This document shows positions 35,166-45,043 of a stretch of DNA of 64,000 bases, piece by piece. Source of the stretch: Rhodanobacter sp. A1T4 (GTDB taxonomy: Bacteria > Pseudomonadota > Gammaproteobacteria > Xanthomonadales > Rhodanobacteraceae); NCBI RefSeq assembly GCF_014207185.1, contig NZ_JACHCP010000005.1:400475-464474 (forward strand). Reading direction: 5' to 3'. The notes under the pieces were generated by a model. That model searched no databases, was not told where the DNA came from, and saw only the letters and a program-made list of their open reading frames with translations. The position numbers and the translations under genes are program-made. Each line of letters begins with the position of its first letter. The first letter of the stretch is position 1.

Positions 35166-36053
35166 TTAGCTACGTACGGGCTGATGGGGCCCGGCCGGCT
35201 TTCTGTTCCATCGATGTAATCGGGAACGCAGGTAGCGCCTTGCGAACTTGACCAGCGAAAACAGGTAGATCGGCACCGCCGTGAATACGCCGATATGTTG
35301 CTCACGGAAAATCCGACGATAGCTGTCCAGCTCGCCCTGCTCCATGCGCCATACCTGCTGGCTCAACCCGCCGGCACCGAAATCAGGCTTGTAGGCAAAG
35401 GCGAGCGGCACCTCGAGCACACTGGCTTTGTTGCCGGCGAAGACGATCTGCATCCACAGCAGGTAGTCCTCACAGTATTTCTTCTTGGGTTCGAAACGTT
35501 GCGGGAGATCTCTGCGCAACATCACCGAACGGGTAATGAATTCGTTGAAAAGCAGCAGCCGAGTCTTGCTCACGGCACGGGCATGACCATCGGATTGCGA
35601 TGACAGTGCAGGCTCATCCGCTGGTTGACCTGACGTCTCCATGTGACCGCCACGGTGGCCACTGAGCGCGAGCTGCGGATTGTCAGCCATCAAGCGGTAC
35701 TGCAATTCGATCTTGCGCGGATGCCAGCTGTCGTCGGCGTCGAGAAAGGCGATGTAGGTTGTCGTTGCCGCATCCCACCCCGCATTACGGGTAGCACCAG
35801 GACCGTCGTTCTGAGGCTTCGCGATCACCTGGATCCAGCCGGGCGGGTATTGCGTCTGGAGCAGGTAGAGCTGGTCCAGGGTGTCGTCGCCACTCAGGTC
35901 ATCAATCAGAATGACTGCCTCAGGCAGCTGGCTTTGCATGGCAATGGACTTGACGGCACGCGCGATCGTGTCCGCACAGCGATAGCACGGAATGACGACG
36001 CTTACAGGGACTTGCGGCGCTCGGAATGCGGGGATGATGGGATGCGTGTTCAT
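35166..36053 (-). CDS. glycosyltransferase family 2
   Basis: 295 residues. VSVVIPCYRCADTIARAVKSI opens the GT-A domain; ILIDDLSGDDT and AFLDADDSWHP (metal-binding DADD) follow, and CEDYLLWMQIVFAG carries the ED motif. It probably adds a sugar in EPS assembly. ATG 36053 overlaps the pyruvyltransferase stop as ATGA, so it is coupled. Basic C-terminus. Confidence 0.9.
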   Translation of the reverse strand: MNTHPIIPAFRAPQVPVSVVIPCYRCADTIARAVKSIAMQSQLPEAVILIDDLSGDDTLDQLYLLQTQYPPGWIQVIAKPQNDGPGATRNAGWDAATTTYIAFLDADDSWHPRKIELQYRLMADNPQLALSGHRGGHMETSGQPADEPALSSQSDGHARAVSKTRLLLFNEFITRSVMLRRDLPQRFEPKKKYCEDYLLWMQIVFAGNKASVLEVPLAFAYKPDFGAGGLSQQVWRMEQGELDSYRRIFREQHIGVFTAVPIYLFSLVKFARRYLRSRLHRWNRKPAGPHQPVRS

Positions 36054-37213
36054 GACTCAGGCCGCGTCGCGCTGGCGTCGACTGACTGGTGTTGACTGAC
36101 CCAGGGAGCGCCGGTGAAGTGACGGGTCGATTCCTCGGCATATTGCGTCGGGGACAACTTCGGAGCGGACTGATCGGTGAACAGTTGCAAGAGTTTGTGT
36201 TCGAAATCTCCGGCGAGCTCATTGGCCAGCGCCGCGTCGTCGGTGCGAACCCGGATCGCACCGGGCTGGCCGATGTCGTCCAGAAAGTCGCTGCACTTCT
36301 TGTGATACTCGAACAGGATGAAGGGTACGCCGCACAGATAGGCCGTGATTGCACCATGCAGCCGCACGCTCACCACGGCATCGCAGGTGGCGATATCCCG
36401 CCAGGTACCTATAACGCCGCGTTCCGCGTACTCGATTCGCTCCACGGCAACGCCGGCGGCCTTCAGGCGCTCGCTTACGTGCTGACTGCGTTCGGTATCA
36501 CCATGAATGGCATGGCTGTTGAGGCTGAAAATCTTGACGCGAACATTCCGCTGTTTACTGACGGTCGCGACGAACAGATCGTCGATGCGTCGGGTGATCT
36601 CGGGCTTGCCGCCGATGTTGCATGGAGCGTAGCCGATCACCTTGGTCTCGCTTGCGGTCTTTTCCATCGGCCCCGCCAGCGCTGGTGCGAGGCCAGCCAG
36701 GTCGCGCCCGACGGCGATGCGCGCATCGAGCTGATAGCTCTGTAACAGCGCATATGACGCTTGGTCGCGCACCGAGATGTACTCGAAGCGACGCAGGAAA
36801 GAGACCACGGCGTCCTCGGATGCGCGCGAGTCGAACGGCCCGATCGACACGCCGATTGCCGAGAACTTTTTGCCGCTGAGCCTGGAGATGCGTTCGGCCA
36901 TGTCCATGATGCGGGAGCGGTTGGACGAAAACAGCGAGCCACCGCTGAACACGAACTTGCCGCCACTCAACAGTTCCTTGGTGGAGAAAAGTGTACGAAT
37001 CAGTTTGCCGGCCTTGTCATCGCTGGCGTACTGGTCAGCGGAGATGAAAGTCGGCACGGAGAACCGCTCAGTCTGCCCGGTAATGCGCGGACCGAGAATG
37101 GTAGGAGAGAACTGCGGCCACCAAGTCCTGGCACCGTAGGTACTGACGACGCCGAACAGATCGTCGCCATAGTTTTTCATCCCGTAATAGCCGGTAAAAA
37201 TCACATTTTTCAT
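36050..37213 (-). CDS. polysaccharide pyruvyl transferase family protein
   Basis: 387 residues. The N-terminus NVIFTGYYGMKNYGDDLFG is the family's G-x-N-x-GD motif; FSGGSLFSS, YISVRDQASYALLQSY and VVSVRLHGAITAYLCGVPFILF are typical of pyruvyltransferases such as CsaB, WcaK and GumL-related enzymes. It is expected to add a ketal-linked pyruvate from phosphoenolpyruvate, giving the EPS negative charge. ATG 37213 forms an ATGA overlap with the wzx stop. Confidence 0.9.
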   Translation of the reverse strand: MKNVIFTGYYGMKNYGDDLFGVVSTYGARTWWPQFSPTILGPRITGQTERFSVPTFISADQYASDDKAGKLIRTLFSTKELLSGGKFVFSGGSLFSSNRSRIMDMAERISRLSGKKFSAIGVSIGPFDSRASEDAVVSFLRRFEYISVRDQASYALLQSYQLDARIAVGRDLAGLAPALAGPMEKTASETKVIGYAPCNIGGKPEITRRIDDLFVATVSKQRNVRVKIFSLNSHAIHGDTERSQHVSERLKAAGVAVERIEYAERGVIGTWRDIATCDAVVSVRLHGAITAYLCGVPFILFEYHKKCSDFLDDIGQPGAIRVRTDDAALANELAGDFEHKLLQLFTDQSAPKLSPTQYAEESTRHFTGAPWVSQHQSVDASATRPES

Positions 37214-38580
37214 GAATGCGCTTCCGCGGCCTGGGGAGACGTATCGGTGAACAATTGATCGTAGCGCCTGAGTACGCTGACCGTGAAAAGCAGCAGCAGG
37301 GTCAGTTCGGTGATGACGGTGACTACCGCCGCGCCCGTGGTGCCGTAGTGAGGAATCAACGCCACGTTGAGTACGATGCAGACGATGGCGCAGATGGTTT
37401 TCAGCTTCACCCGATGCCGCATGTGATCGCCGGTGCTCAGCACCGAGCCGACGCTGGTACTCAGAAAGCGCAGCGGCACGCACACGGCCAGGATGTCCAG
37501 CAGGCTCGAGGCATTTGCGTATTTGTGACCAAACAACAGGGGCACCAGGTAGGGCGCCACCAGCCAGATGAAAAGCATGGCGACAACGCCGATCGCCAGC
37601 ATGGCCGCCGAGCCTAGTTTCAACGAAGACAGCAGCCGTGGTTTGTCGTTGCGTGCCCAGCGGTGCTGCTTGGACAGCAGGAACTTCGTGTACAGCACGA
37701 TGGGCAACAGGTAGATCGCATTCATGATATTGAACGCGGCGTAGTAGAGGCCCGCCGCCTCGTTGCCGTCGAGATATTTGAGTAATACGTTGCTGATCTG
37801 TAAATAGGCCAGGTACAGGATCACATCGAGACCGAACGGCCATGCTTCCCGAGCCACCGTCCCGATGGTGGGCGTCGCGGTAATTGAAGAGGCGGGCGGC
37901 AGATAAGCCGGCACTGCGCTGCGTGGACCGTGTCCGTGAAGGTCAAAGCCCGGTGCACCCATCTCGATGATCTGCTTGACGGTGACTGCAATCAGTCCCA
38001 CCGCCACGATGGTGTAGATGATGGCAATCCAGGCCAACCGATGGGCGCTACTCACGAACAGAAAAGCCAGCGAGATCAGGATCAGCCGCGCAGCTTGCGG
38101 GGAAATCTGCCACAGCGATATGAAGATGTAGCGTTCTTCGAGCTGCAACTTGCTGATGGTTAGCTCGATGGCCGCCAGGCCGGCGATGCTGGGCGCCATC
38201 AGTAACAAGGTGATTCGGGTCGTGTCGTCGTTGGGTCCGAACTGCGCCCAGGCAGCGAACACGAGCAAGGTGATAGCCGTGCTGAGCACCACGAAATGCA
38301 GCGAGCCGCTGACCCAGCGCTGGGCGGTCCAGCCCTCCTGACCAAAGGCTTTCAGCCAGAAGCCCTGCAGTCCGAAACCGGAAAACTGCGACAGCATGGT
38401 AATCAGCGCCAGGGAGCTGCCGAAGATGCCGTAGGTTGCCGGATCGAGGTGGCGCGCGAGCACCAGCTGGGTCAGGAAGGCGAGCCCGGCCGCAATGATG
38501 GAGCTGCCCCAGAGCAGGGCGATTTGATGGAGTGACCGCCATCGATTCAAGAGCAATTGTCTTACCTTGTGCAAGGGCAT
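37210..38580 (-). CDS. wzx: Wzx-type polysaccharide flippase
   Basis: About 456 residues from ATG 38580 (a TTG at 38613 would add 11). Twelve or more hydrophobic helices, opening LLWGSSIIAAGLAFLTQLVLARHLDPATYGIFG, the classic polysaccharide biosynthesis (MOP/PST) start; late motif LLDILAVCVPLRFLSTSVGSVLSTGD is also typical. It moves undecaprenyl-linked repeat units to the periplasm. It is separated from wzc by 171 bp without a gene and coupled downstream to the pyruvyltransferase. Confidence 0.9.
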   Translation of the reverse strand: MPLHKVRQLLLNRWRSLHQIALLWGSSIIAAGLAFLTQLVLARHLDPATYGIFGSSLALITMLSQFSGFGLQGFWLKAFGQEGWTAQRWVSGSLHFVVLSTAITLLVFAAWAQFGPNDDTTRITLLLMAPSIAGLAAIELTISKLQLEERYIFISLWQISPQAARLILISLAFLFVSSAHRLAWIAIIYTIVAVGLIAVTVKQIIEMGAPGFDLHGHGPRSAVPAYLPPASSITATPTIGTVAREAWPFGLDVILYLAYLQISNVLLKYLDGNEAAGLYYAAFNIMNAIYLLPIVLYTKFLLSKQHRWARNDKPRLLSSLKLGSAAMLAIGVVAMLFIWLVAPYLVPLLFGHKYANASSLLDILAVCVPLRFLSTSVGSVLSTGDHMRHRVKLKTICAIVCIVLNVALIPHYGTTGAAVVTVITELTLLLLFTVSVLRRYDQLFTDTSPQAAEAHS

Positions 38581-38751
38581 GGTTGTTTCTGCGGATTCAG
38601 CTGACAGCGACAATCAGACCGTCGGAACCGCACGACCATGTGTGGCAGACGCCTGGATGAGTCACCATGCCGAGGGGCGCCATTGCCGGGAACAGGCTCT
38701 GCGCTGTATGCGCTGAGCCAAGCTTTCCGGTGACGCCCGGACGACTTTGCT

Positions 38752-40956
38752 TCAGCCGTCGTCAACGGCACTTCCATAGTTAGCGTAGCCGTAGCTGTAA
38801 TAGCCGGACGTGCGCTTCTCCACGGCATTGAAGATGGCGCCCTTGAGCGGGATACCGTTTTGTTCAAATCGCTGCATGGCGAGTGCCAGTTCCTTCGGTT
38901 GATTGACGCCGAATCGGGCTACCAGCAGGCTGATGCCGGCGTGGCGACCAATCACGGCGGCGTCGGTCACTGCCAGAATCGGCGGCGTATCGATGATCAC
39001 CTGATCGTACGACGCGGCCATACGCTCGATGAACGCACCGAAATTCGGATGCGTCAGCAATTCCGAGGGATTCGGCGGCACCTGGCCACGCGGGATGAAA
39101 TCCAGATTCTCCACGCTGGAATGGCGTCTGGCCTTTTCCAGATCGATCTTGCCGCTGAGCAGTTCAGATAGACCATTGTTGTGTTTGTCTCCAAGCGTGC
39201 GGTGCAAATCACCCCGGCGCAGATCGCCGTCAATCAGCAGCACGCGCTGGCCGGCGTTGGCGATCACCGCTGCCAGGTTGGTCGAGATGAAGGTTTTACC
39301 CGCATTCGGGCTGGCGCCCGAAATCATCATCACGTTGTTCTTCGCTTCCAGCCCGGCAAAGTGCAGGCTGGTGCGCAAGCTGCGCAATGCTTCGACGGCT
39401 AGGTCTGCCGGCGCGTTAACCGCCAACAAATGCAGTCTGCCATCGCGCCTCCGCTCGCGAGCGGAGTCTTCACTTTGTGCCGAGCTCAGCGGAATAGAGG
39501 CATAAACCGGCAGGCCGATTTCCTCGATGCTGGCAGGATCCTCGATGCCGCGGTTGAAAACCTGCAGCAGCAGCACGTATCCGATGACGAGGAAACAGCC
39601 AAGGAACGGGGCGATCAGCACGATCAGGATCTTTTTTGGCTTGAGCGGCGAGGTAATGTCGGTTGCGGCCACGTCCACCACGCGCACATTGCCGATCGTA
39701 CCGGCGCGCGCAATGTCGAGTTGCTGGGCCTGATTGAGCAGGCTGGTATAGGTGGTATTGCTGACTTGTACATCACGGTCCAGCTTCAACAGTTGCTGCT
39801 GGGTGTCGGGCAATTGGCCGATCTGATTCTCCAGGCCGTCCTTCTGCGTATTCAATGTGCCGATCTGCTGCATCAATGCCTTGTAGGCCGGATGCTGGCT
39901 CGTGTAGCGACGTTCGATATCGGCCTGTTGCATGCGCAACTGCTCGATGTTGTTGTCCAGGGCGACGGACTGATCCAGTAAGGCCTTGGTCTGCATGGTG
40001 ATGTCTACCGAGTGGGCCTTGACCTGGAAGACATTCATCGCTGCCTCCGCTTTTTCCAGGTCGCGGCGCACGCCGGGCAGTTGGCCTTTGACGAACTCGA
40101 GCTGATGGGCGGCTTCTTCGGAGTTGCGAGCCACGTTCAGACGTACGTATTCGTCGTCGATGTGGTTCAGTACGGCGATCGCGAGGTCAGGATCGGCGTT
40201 GGGATAGGTCACCTGGATGATGCCCGAGTCCTTGCCCTGCTCCTCGGCATCGATATCCTTTTGTTGCAGCTGATCGATGGCCGCCAGGGTGCGCTGCCGG
40301 ACGACGTCGAAACCGGTACCCGGATTGGCCTTGAGTGTTGCGACCTGGATGGTTACACCGTGTCCGCTGGCCGGTTGACCGACGACGCCGTTCAACAGCA
40401 GGTCGTCGTGATTGTCATACAGGGTGAACTGGCCGTTCTGCCCGGCCCGCAAAGTCAGTGTCTTGCCGAATAGTGGCGTGGGAACATCCAGTTGATAGAT
40501 GTCCAGCTTTTCGCCGCCCCATGCGTAGCGGCTAAGACCTATATGTGGCGGAGCCACATCGCCGGGATGATCGGGCAGGTAATGGCGTGATATGTAGCCG
40601 CCGATCAGCGGAAAGCGCCATGGCTGTATCAGGATATCCAGCTTGAGATCGCTTACCGCCTTGCCAAGCACACGGCGCGATGTGACCAGCGCGATTTCCG
40701 TCACGGCCTGTGAAGTGGAGGCTCCCAAGGTCTGGCTGAGCTGGCTCAACCCTGGCAGCGTTGGCATGGTTTGCTCTACCTGGAGCAGCGAATCGGCCTG
40801 ATAGATCGGTGTGGCCAGCGTCACATAAGCCAGCGAGACGACCAGAAAAATAAGCGTCACGGCGATGATCAGCCATTTGCGGTCGAGCAATGTGCCAATG
40901 AGCTCACGGAGGTCGATGCTGTCATCGTCTTTTTTCTGATCGGTCGTATGGGGCAT
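38752..40956 (-). CDS. wzc: EPS co-polymerase and tyrosine autokinase Wzc
   Basis: 734 residues. Wzz domain (about 12-110) with first helix near 29-48, a long periplasmic region with coiled coil (about 270-420), second helix near 440-465, then a BY-kinase domain: Walker A SGASPNAGKTF (near 545), Walker A' VLLIDGDLRRGDL, Walker B VIIDTPP, and a C-terminal Tyr cluster SGYYSYGYANYG that is autophosphorylated. It controls chain length and partners Wza for export; its phosphorylation state cycles through Wzb, encoded just upstream (47-bp gap). Confidence 0.94.
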   Translation of the reverse strand: MPHTTDQKKDDDSIDLRELIGTLLDRKWLIIAVTLIFLVVSLAYVTLATPIYQADSLLQVEQTMPTLPGLSQLSQTLGASTSQAVTEIALVTSRRVLGKAVSDLKLDILIQPWRFPLIGGYISRHYLPDHPGDVAPPHIGLSRYAWGGEKLDIYQLDVPTPLFGKTLTLRAGQNGQFTLYDNHDDLLLNGVVGQPASGHGVTIQVATLKANPGTGFDVVRQRTLAAIDQLQQKDIDAEEQGKDSGIIQVTYPNADPDLAIAVLNHIDDEYVRLNVARNSEEAAHQLEFVKGQLPGVRRDLEKAEAAMNVFQVKAHSVDITMQTKALLDQSVALDNNIEQLRMQQADIERRYTSQHPAYKALMQQIGTLNTQKDGLENQIGQLPDTQQQLLKLDRDVQVSNTTYTSLLNQAQQLDIARAGTIGNVRVVDVAATDITSPLKPKKILIVLIAPFLGCFLVIGYVLLLQVFNRGIEDPASIEEIGLPVYASIPLSSAQSEDSARERRRDGRLHLLAVNAPADLAVEALRSLRTSLHFAGLEAKNNVMMISGASPNAGKTFISTNLAAVIANAGQRVLLIDGDLRRGDLHRTLGDKHNNGLSELLSGKIDLEKARRHSSVENLDFIPRGQVPPNPSELLTHPNFGAFIERMAASYDQVIIDTPPILAVTDAAVIGRHAGISLLVARFGVNQPKELALAMQRFEQNGIPLKGAIFNAVEKRTSGYYSYGYANYGSAVDDG

Positions 40957-41003
40957 TCGTTACCTGCTTTGCACGATCGTTGATGTGCGGGGGTTGAGGT
41001 GAA

Positions 41004-41441
41004 TCACTGGAGGCGTTCGACCCAGCTCGAGATTGCATCGTCGATCAAGTCGTAGACATGTTCGAAAGCGACGCGATGCTGGCGATAAGGATCAGGAATG
41101 TTCCTGTCCCCTTGCCATTTGCCTAGCATGAAAACTTTGCCGCTGACTTGTGGTGCGGATTGAACAATCGTGGCCACATGACGCTTCTCCAGTACCAGGA
41201 CCAACTCTGCAGAGCGCAGCATGTTTTCATTGAGCTGACGTGCGACGTGTGCGCCGCCATCAATGCCGTGGTCGGCAAGAACAGCAAGAGCGGTTGCATC
41301 CATGCCATTCCCAGCCAGTGCACCTAGGCCGGCAGATTCAACGTTTATATCGGTAGCGGAAAGGCGGTGGCGGAAAAGGTACTCGGCGGTAGGACTGCGA
41401 CAAATATTGCCTACACACACGACTAGGATGCTTTTGAACAC
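41004..41441 (-). CDS. wzb: low-molecular-weight protein-tyrosine phosphatase Wzb
   Basis: 145 residues from GTG 41441, which gives MFKSILVVCVGNICRSPTAE, matching the family start; the in-frame ATG at 41468 has its GAGG too close. Catalytic P-loop C9-x5-R15, and the general acid Asp in NIPDPYRQ near the end. It dephosphorylates the Wzc tyrosine tail to reset export. First gene of the nine-gene leftward EPS operon. AAGG lies eight bases upstream of the GTG. Confidence 0.92.
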   Translation of the reverse strand: MFKSILVVCVGNICRSPTAEYLFRHRLSATDINVESAGLGALAGNGMDATALAVLADHGIDGGAHVARQLNENMLRSAELVLVLEKRHVATIVQSAPQVSGKVFMLGKWQGDRNIPDPYRQHRVAFEHVYDLIDDAISSWVERLQ

Positions 41442-41837
41442 GTGAAGGCCTTGGCTATTTCTGAACATGCCTCAAGACAGATGTGCGACCGGGGTGATCG
41501 TCACACCATGCGAAATGGAACGTCCTTGGTTCGCCTTCACCCTATCCGAAGAAAACCGAACGTCCGCGGAACACAGCGTGTCCGGATGCCCGTTTTGGGC
41601 GGTAGTTCGGCTTCTGGCGCGGATTATGCGATTGACTTGGCAGATCAGCGGTGTTCATGGTCCTGTCGGGTATTCGCCCAACGCACGACCGCCCGTGCCA
41701 TGAACCTCTTGGTTCATGGGCATCAGGTTTGAGCAAATCTTTCAAAAGGCCGGGCCTGCGGCCAGGAAGCGTGGCCCAAGCGTCACGTCACGGCGGAAGC
41801 GCCGTGACGTGATCTCACTTCGATGATTCTCGCGCGA
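41442..41837. other. leader/promoter region of the EPS operon with hairpins
   Basis: No convincing gene. It holds a 9-bp hairpin CCATGAACC/GGTTCATGG (41698-41719, four-base loop); a partial copy of its arm (GTTCATGG) recurs near 41653. A CACGTCACGGC/GCCGTGACGTG hairpin (41784-41811, 11-bp stem) lies just past the speE stop and may end speE transcription, though it lacks a T-run. The wzb promoter should be here but no clear -35/-10 pair stands out. Confidence 0.5.
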
Positions 41838-42707
41838 TTACTCGCCCAACGCCTCGCGCATGAATTCCGGCTGCGCCAGCGCGGCCTTGTGGATATCGGC
41901 GTTGTAATAGCGGGTGGGGAAATTCTTGCTGATCGCGCCACGCTCGCGGAAGCCGGACAGATCGCCGCCCTTGCGCACCATGGTGCAGCTCCACCAGCCG
42001 GTGGGGTAGCACGGCTGCGGGAACGGCAGCGTGCGCACGGCGGAAAAGCCCGAAGTGCGCATCGCCGAACGCATCGACTTGATCAGGTCCAGATGGACCA
42101 GCGGCGATTCGCTCTGCTGCACCAGAATGCCGCCGTGGCGCAGCGCCTTGTAACAACTAGCGTAGAACGCGGAATTGAACAGGCCTTCGGCTGGGCCAAC
42201 CGGATCGGTCGAGTCGACGATGATCAGATCCAGCGACTCCGGCTCGGCTTCGGCCATGTACTTGATGCCGTCGATAAACAGCAGTTGGGCGCGTGGGTCG
42301 CTGTTGCTGTCGCACAGCTCGGGAAAATACTCCTCGGCCAGCCGCGTCACGCGCTCGTCGATCTCGACCTGCACGGCCGATTCCACTTCCTCGTGCTTGA
42401 GTACTTCGCGCAGCGTGCCGCAGTCACCGCCACCGATGATCACCACGCGCTTGGCGCGCGCGTGGGTGAACAGCGCCGGGTGCGTCATCATCTCGTGATA
42501 GAGGAAATTGTCGCGCGTGGTCAGCATCACGCAGCCGTCGATCACCATCAGATTGCCCCAATCGGTGGTCTTGTAGATCTCGATAGTCTGGAACGGCGTC
42601 TTCTCGGCGTGCAGCAGCTGCTCGGTGCGGAAACCGATGGAGGAGCCGGAAGCCTGGTGGGCTTCGGTGAACCAGCGGGCTTCATTCGGCGTGGGCTGCT
42701 GCGACAT
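41838..42707 (-). CDS. speE: spermidine synthase
   Basis: 289 residues. The decarboxylated-SAM-binding VVIIGGGDCGTLREVLKHE, catalytic Asp region LIIVDSTDPVGPAEGLF and FLYHEMMTHPALFTH identify a polyamine aminopropyltransferase: putrescine plus decarboxylated S-adenosylmethionine gives spermidine. ATG 42707 has CAGGAAC upstream; the longer frame over the promoter region is not family-like. Divergent from speA across 367 bp, so the two steps arginine to agmatine and putrescine to spermidine are encoded together; speB/aguA functions are not seen here. Confidence 0.93.
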   Translation of the reverse strand: MSQQPTPNEARWFTEAHQASGSSIGFRTEQLLHAEKTPFQTIEIYKTTDWGNLMVIDGCVMLTTRDNFLYHEMMTHPALFTHARAKRVVIIGGGDCGTLREVLKHEEVESAVQVEIDERVTRLAEEYFPELCDSNSDPRAQLLFIDGIKYMAEAEPESLDLIIVDSTDPVGPAEGLFNSAFYASCYKALRHGGILVQQSESPLVHLDLIKSMRSAMRTSGFSAVRTLPFPQPCYPTGWWSCTMVRKGGDLSGFRERGAISKNFPTRYYNADIHKAALAQPEFMREALGE

Positions 42708-43074
42708 GGCGGGTGTTCCTGACGTGCGAAGGGAGATTTGGGTCGTCCATTGTAACTGCTGTGGCGGCATCCTAAAAAAGCTTGCCGCCAAGGCGCGTCC
42801 AACTGCCATACGCATATCGTCACAGGTGACCATTACAATGGCGGTTCGGTGGACCGGCGCAGTGCGTCGTTCAGCTGGCAAGTTCGATTGGCCCCGCGGC
42901 GTGCGAGGCTTCCGGTCGGTCGAACTTCGTGCCCGATGACGTGTAGCCCTGTTGGCGGCGCGTTAGCGGACAACGCCGTCAAGGCTCGCCGCTGCGACGC
43001 ATCTGCTAGTGACAGGCTGTTTGGGCACGACGCTCACGGCCGTCCAGATCTGGTTACTTGAGGAGATGCCTTCC

Positions 43075-44961
43075 ATGGCGAAACAGTGGAATACCGCCGC
43101 CGCCCGCGATACCTATGCGATGGCGCACTGGGGCGACGGCTATGTCGACGTCGATGCGGCCGGTCATATCGTGATGCGTCCCCGCGGCCCGACCGGCCCC
43201 GCCCTTTCCTTGCCCGGTATCGTGGCCCGCGCCCGCGAAGAGGGCCTGCGGTTACCACTGCTGGTGCGTTTTCCTGACATCCTGGCCGATCGCCTGGCGC
43301 GGCTGCAGGACGCGTTTGCCAAGGCTATCGGCGAGTGGAATTACGCGGGCGGCTATACGGCCATCTACCCGATCAAGGTCAACCAGCAGCGCGGCGTGGC
43401 CGGCGAGCTGGTGGCCGCGGGCACGCACGGCTTCGGCCTCGAGGCCGGCTCCAAGCCCGAGCTGATGGCCGTTTTGGCGATGGCGCGACCTGGTTCCATC
43501 GTGATCTGCAACGGTTACAAGGACCGCGAGTACGTGCGGCTGGCGTTGATCGGGCTGAAGCTGGGTCTGCGCGTGCATATCGTGATCGAGAAATTGTCCG
43601 AGCTCGACCATGTCTTTGCCGAGGCCAAGGCGCTGGGTGTAGAGCCGTTGCTCGGCGTGCGCGTGCGCTTGGCGTCCATTGGCGCGGGCAAGTGGCAGAA
43701 CACCGGTGGCGACAAAGGCAAGTTCGGCCTGTCGCCCGATCAGGTGCTCACGCTGATCAAGCGGCTGGATGCGGCGGGGCTCAAGCATACGCTGAAGCTG
43801 CAGCATTTCCACATGGGTTCGCAGATTTCCAACGTGCGCGACATTGCCAATGGCATGCGCGAGGCTACGCGCTATTTCGTCGAGCTGACCCGCATGGGCG
43901 TGCCGCTGGAGATCGTCGACGTTGGCGGTGGTCTTGGCGTCGACTACGAAGGTACGCGCTCGCGCAGCCACAATTCGATCAACTATTCGATCGACCAGTA
44001 CGCCGCCACCATCGTGCAGTCGCTGGCCGAGGCGGTGGAGTCGGAGGGGCTGACCGCGCCGCACATCCTTACCGAGGCGGGGCGTGCGATGACCGCACAC
44101 CACGCAGTGATGGTAGTCAATGTCACCGAAGTGGAAGAAGTGCCGACCGGCTCGATTCCACCGCCGGATGCGGTCGAGCCGGCCGTGCTGCGTCGCTTGC
44201 GCGAAACGCACGAGGAGCTGGATCGCCGCCCACCGCTGGAACTGTTCCACGAAGCCCAGCATCATCTTGCCGAAGGTCAGGCCTTGTACGCGCTGGGCCA
44301 GCTGACGCTGACCGATCGCGCGCGGCTGGACGAGATGTACTACGCCATCGCCAACGCTGTGCGCACGCGCCTGCTGCCGGCCGAACGTTCGCACCGGCAG
44401 GCGCTGGACGAGCTGGACGAGAAGCTGGTCGACAAATACTTCGTCAATTTCTCGGTGTTCGAATCGGTGCCGGATATCTGGGCGATCGGGCAGATCTTCC
44501 CGATCGCCCCGATCGCCCGGCTCGACGAGCAACCGACGCGCCGCGGCGTGATCGTCGACCTCACCTGCGACTCGGACGGCCGCATCGATCATTATGTCGA
44601 TGCCGAGGGCGTCGACGTGAGCCTGCCGCTACATGCGTTGAACGAGGGCGAGAGCTATCGGCTCGGCATCTTCATGGTGGGTGCGTACCAGGAGACGCTG
44701 GGCGACATCCACAATCTGTTCGGCGACACCGATGCGGTCAACGTGCGGGTCGACGGCGACAGCTATGTATTCGCGCACAAGCGAAGCGGCGACACCACCG
44801 ATCTGATGCTCGATTACGTCGGCTACGACCTGGCCGCGCTGCGTGCAGCCTATGCTGACAAAATGTCTGCTGCCGGCATCGTTGGTGAAGAGGCCACATT
44901 GCTCATCGAGTCCTTGCACCGAGGACTGCTGGGCTATACCTATCTGGCAGAAATTTCCTGA
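43075..44961 (+). CDS. speA: biosynthetic arginine decarboxylase
   Basis: 628 residues, as usual for SpeA. PLP-binding Lys101 in AIYPIKVNQQRGV, then EAGSKPELMAVLA, the HFHMGSQ motif, the phosphate-binding VDVGGGLGVDYEG, TEAGRAMTAHHAV, and C-terminal SVFESVPDIWAI and LTCDSDGRIDHYV. It converts arginine to agmatine, the start of polyamine synthesis. ATG 43075 is preceded by GAGGAG at nine bases; the in-frame ATG at 43066 would place that site too close. Divergent from speE. Confidence 0.95.
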   Translation: MAKQWNTAAARDTYAMAHWGDGYVDVDAAGHIVMRPRGPTGPALSLPGIVARAREEGLRLPLLVRFPDILADRLARLQDAFAKAIGEWNYAGGYTAIYPIKVNQQRGVAGELVAAGTHGFGLEAGSKPELMAVLAMARPGSIVICNGYKDREYVRLALIGLKLGLRVHIVIEKLSELDHVFAEAKALGVEPLLGVRVRLASIGAGKWQNTGGDKGKFGLSPDQVLTLIKRLDAAGLKHTLKLQHFHMGSQISNVRDIANGMREATRYFVELTRMGVPLEIVDVGGGLGVDYEGTRSRSHNSINYSIDQYAATIVQSLAEAVESEGLTAPHILTEAGRAMTAHHAVMVVNVTEVEEVPTGSIPPPDAVEPAVLRRLRETHEELDRRPPLELFHEAQHHLAEGQALYALGQLTLTDRARLDEMYYAIANAVRTRLLPAERSHRQALDELDEKLVDKYFVNFSVFESVPDIWAIGQIFPIAPIARLDEQPTRRGVIVDLTCDSDGRIDHYVDAEGVDVSLPLHALNEGESYRLGIFMVGAYQETLGDIHNLFGDTDAVNVRVDGDSYVFAHKRSGDTTDLMLDYVGYDLAALRAAYADKMSAAGIVGEEATLLIESLHRGLLGYTYLAEIS

Positions 44962-45043
44962 TCACTCGTTACGCCATGCAAATTACCCTTGCGCAGAGTG
45001 AACGGCGCGCATCGCGCATGACTATCGAAGTAAGGACGAAGAG

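Noticed and set aside
43335..44858. Long alternative-frame open reading frame (507 codons) inside speA
   Set aside because: Arg/Ala/Gly-rich shadow of the intact arginine decarboxylase frame with no motifs.
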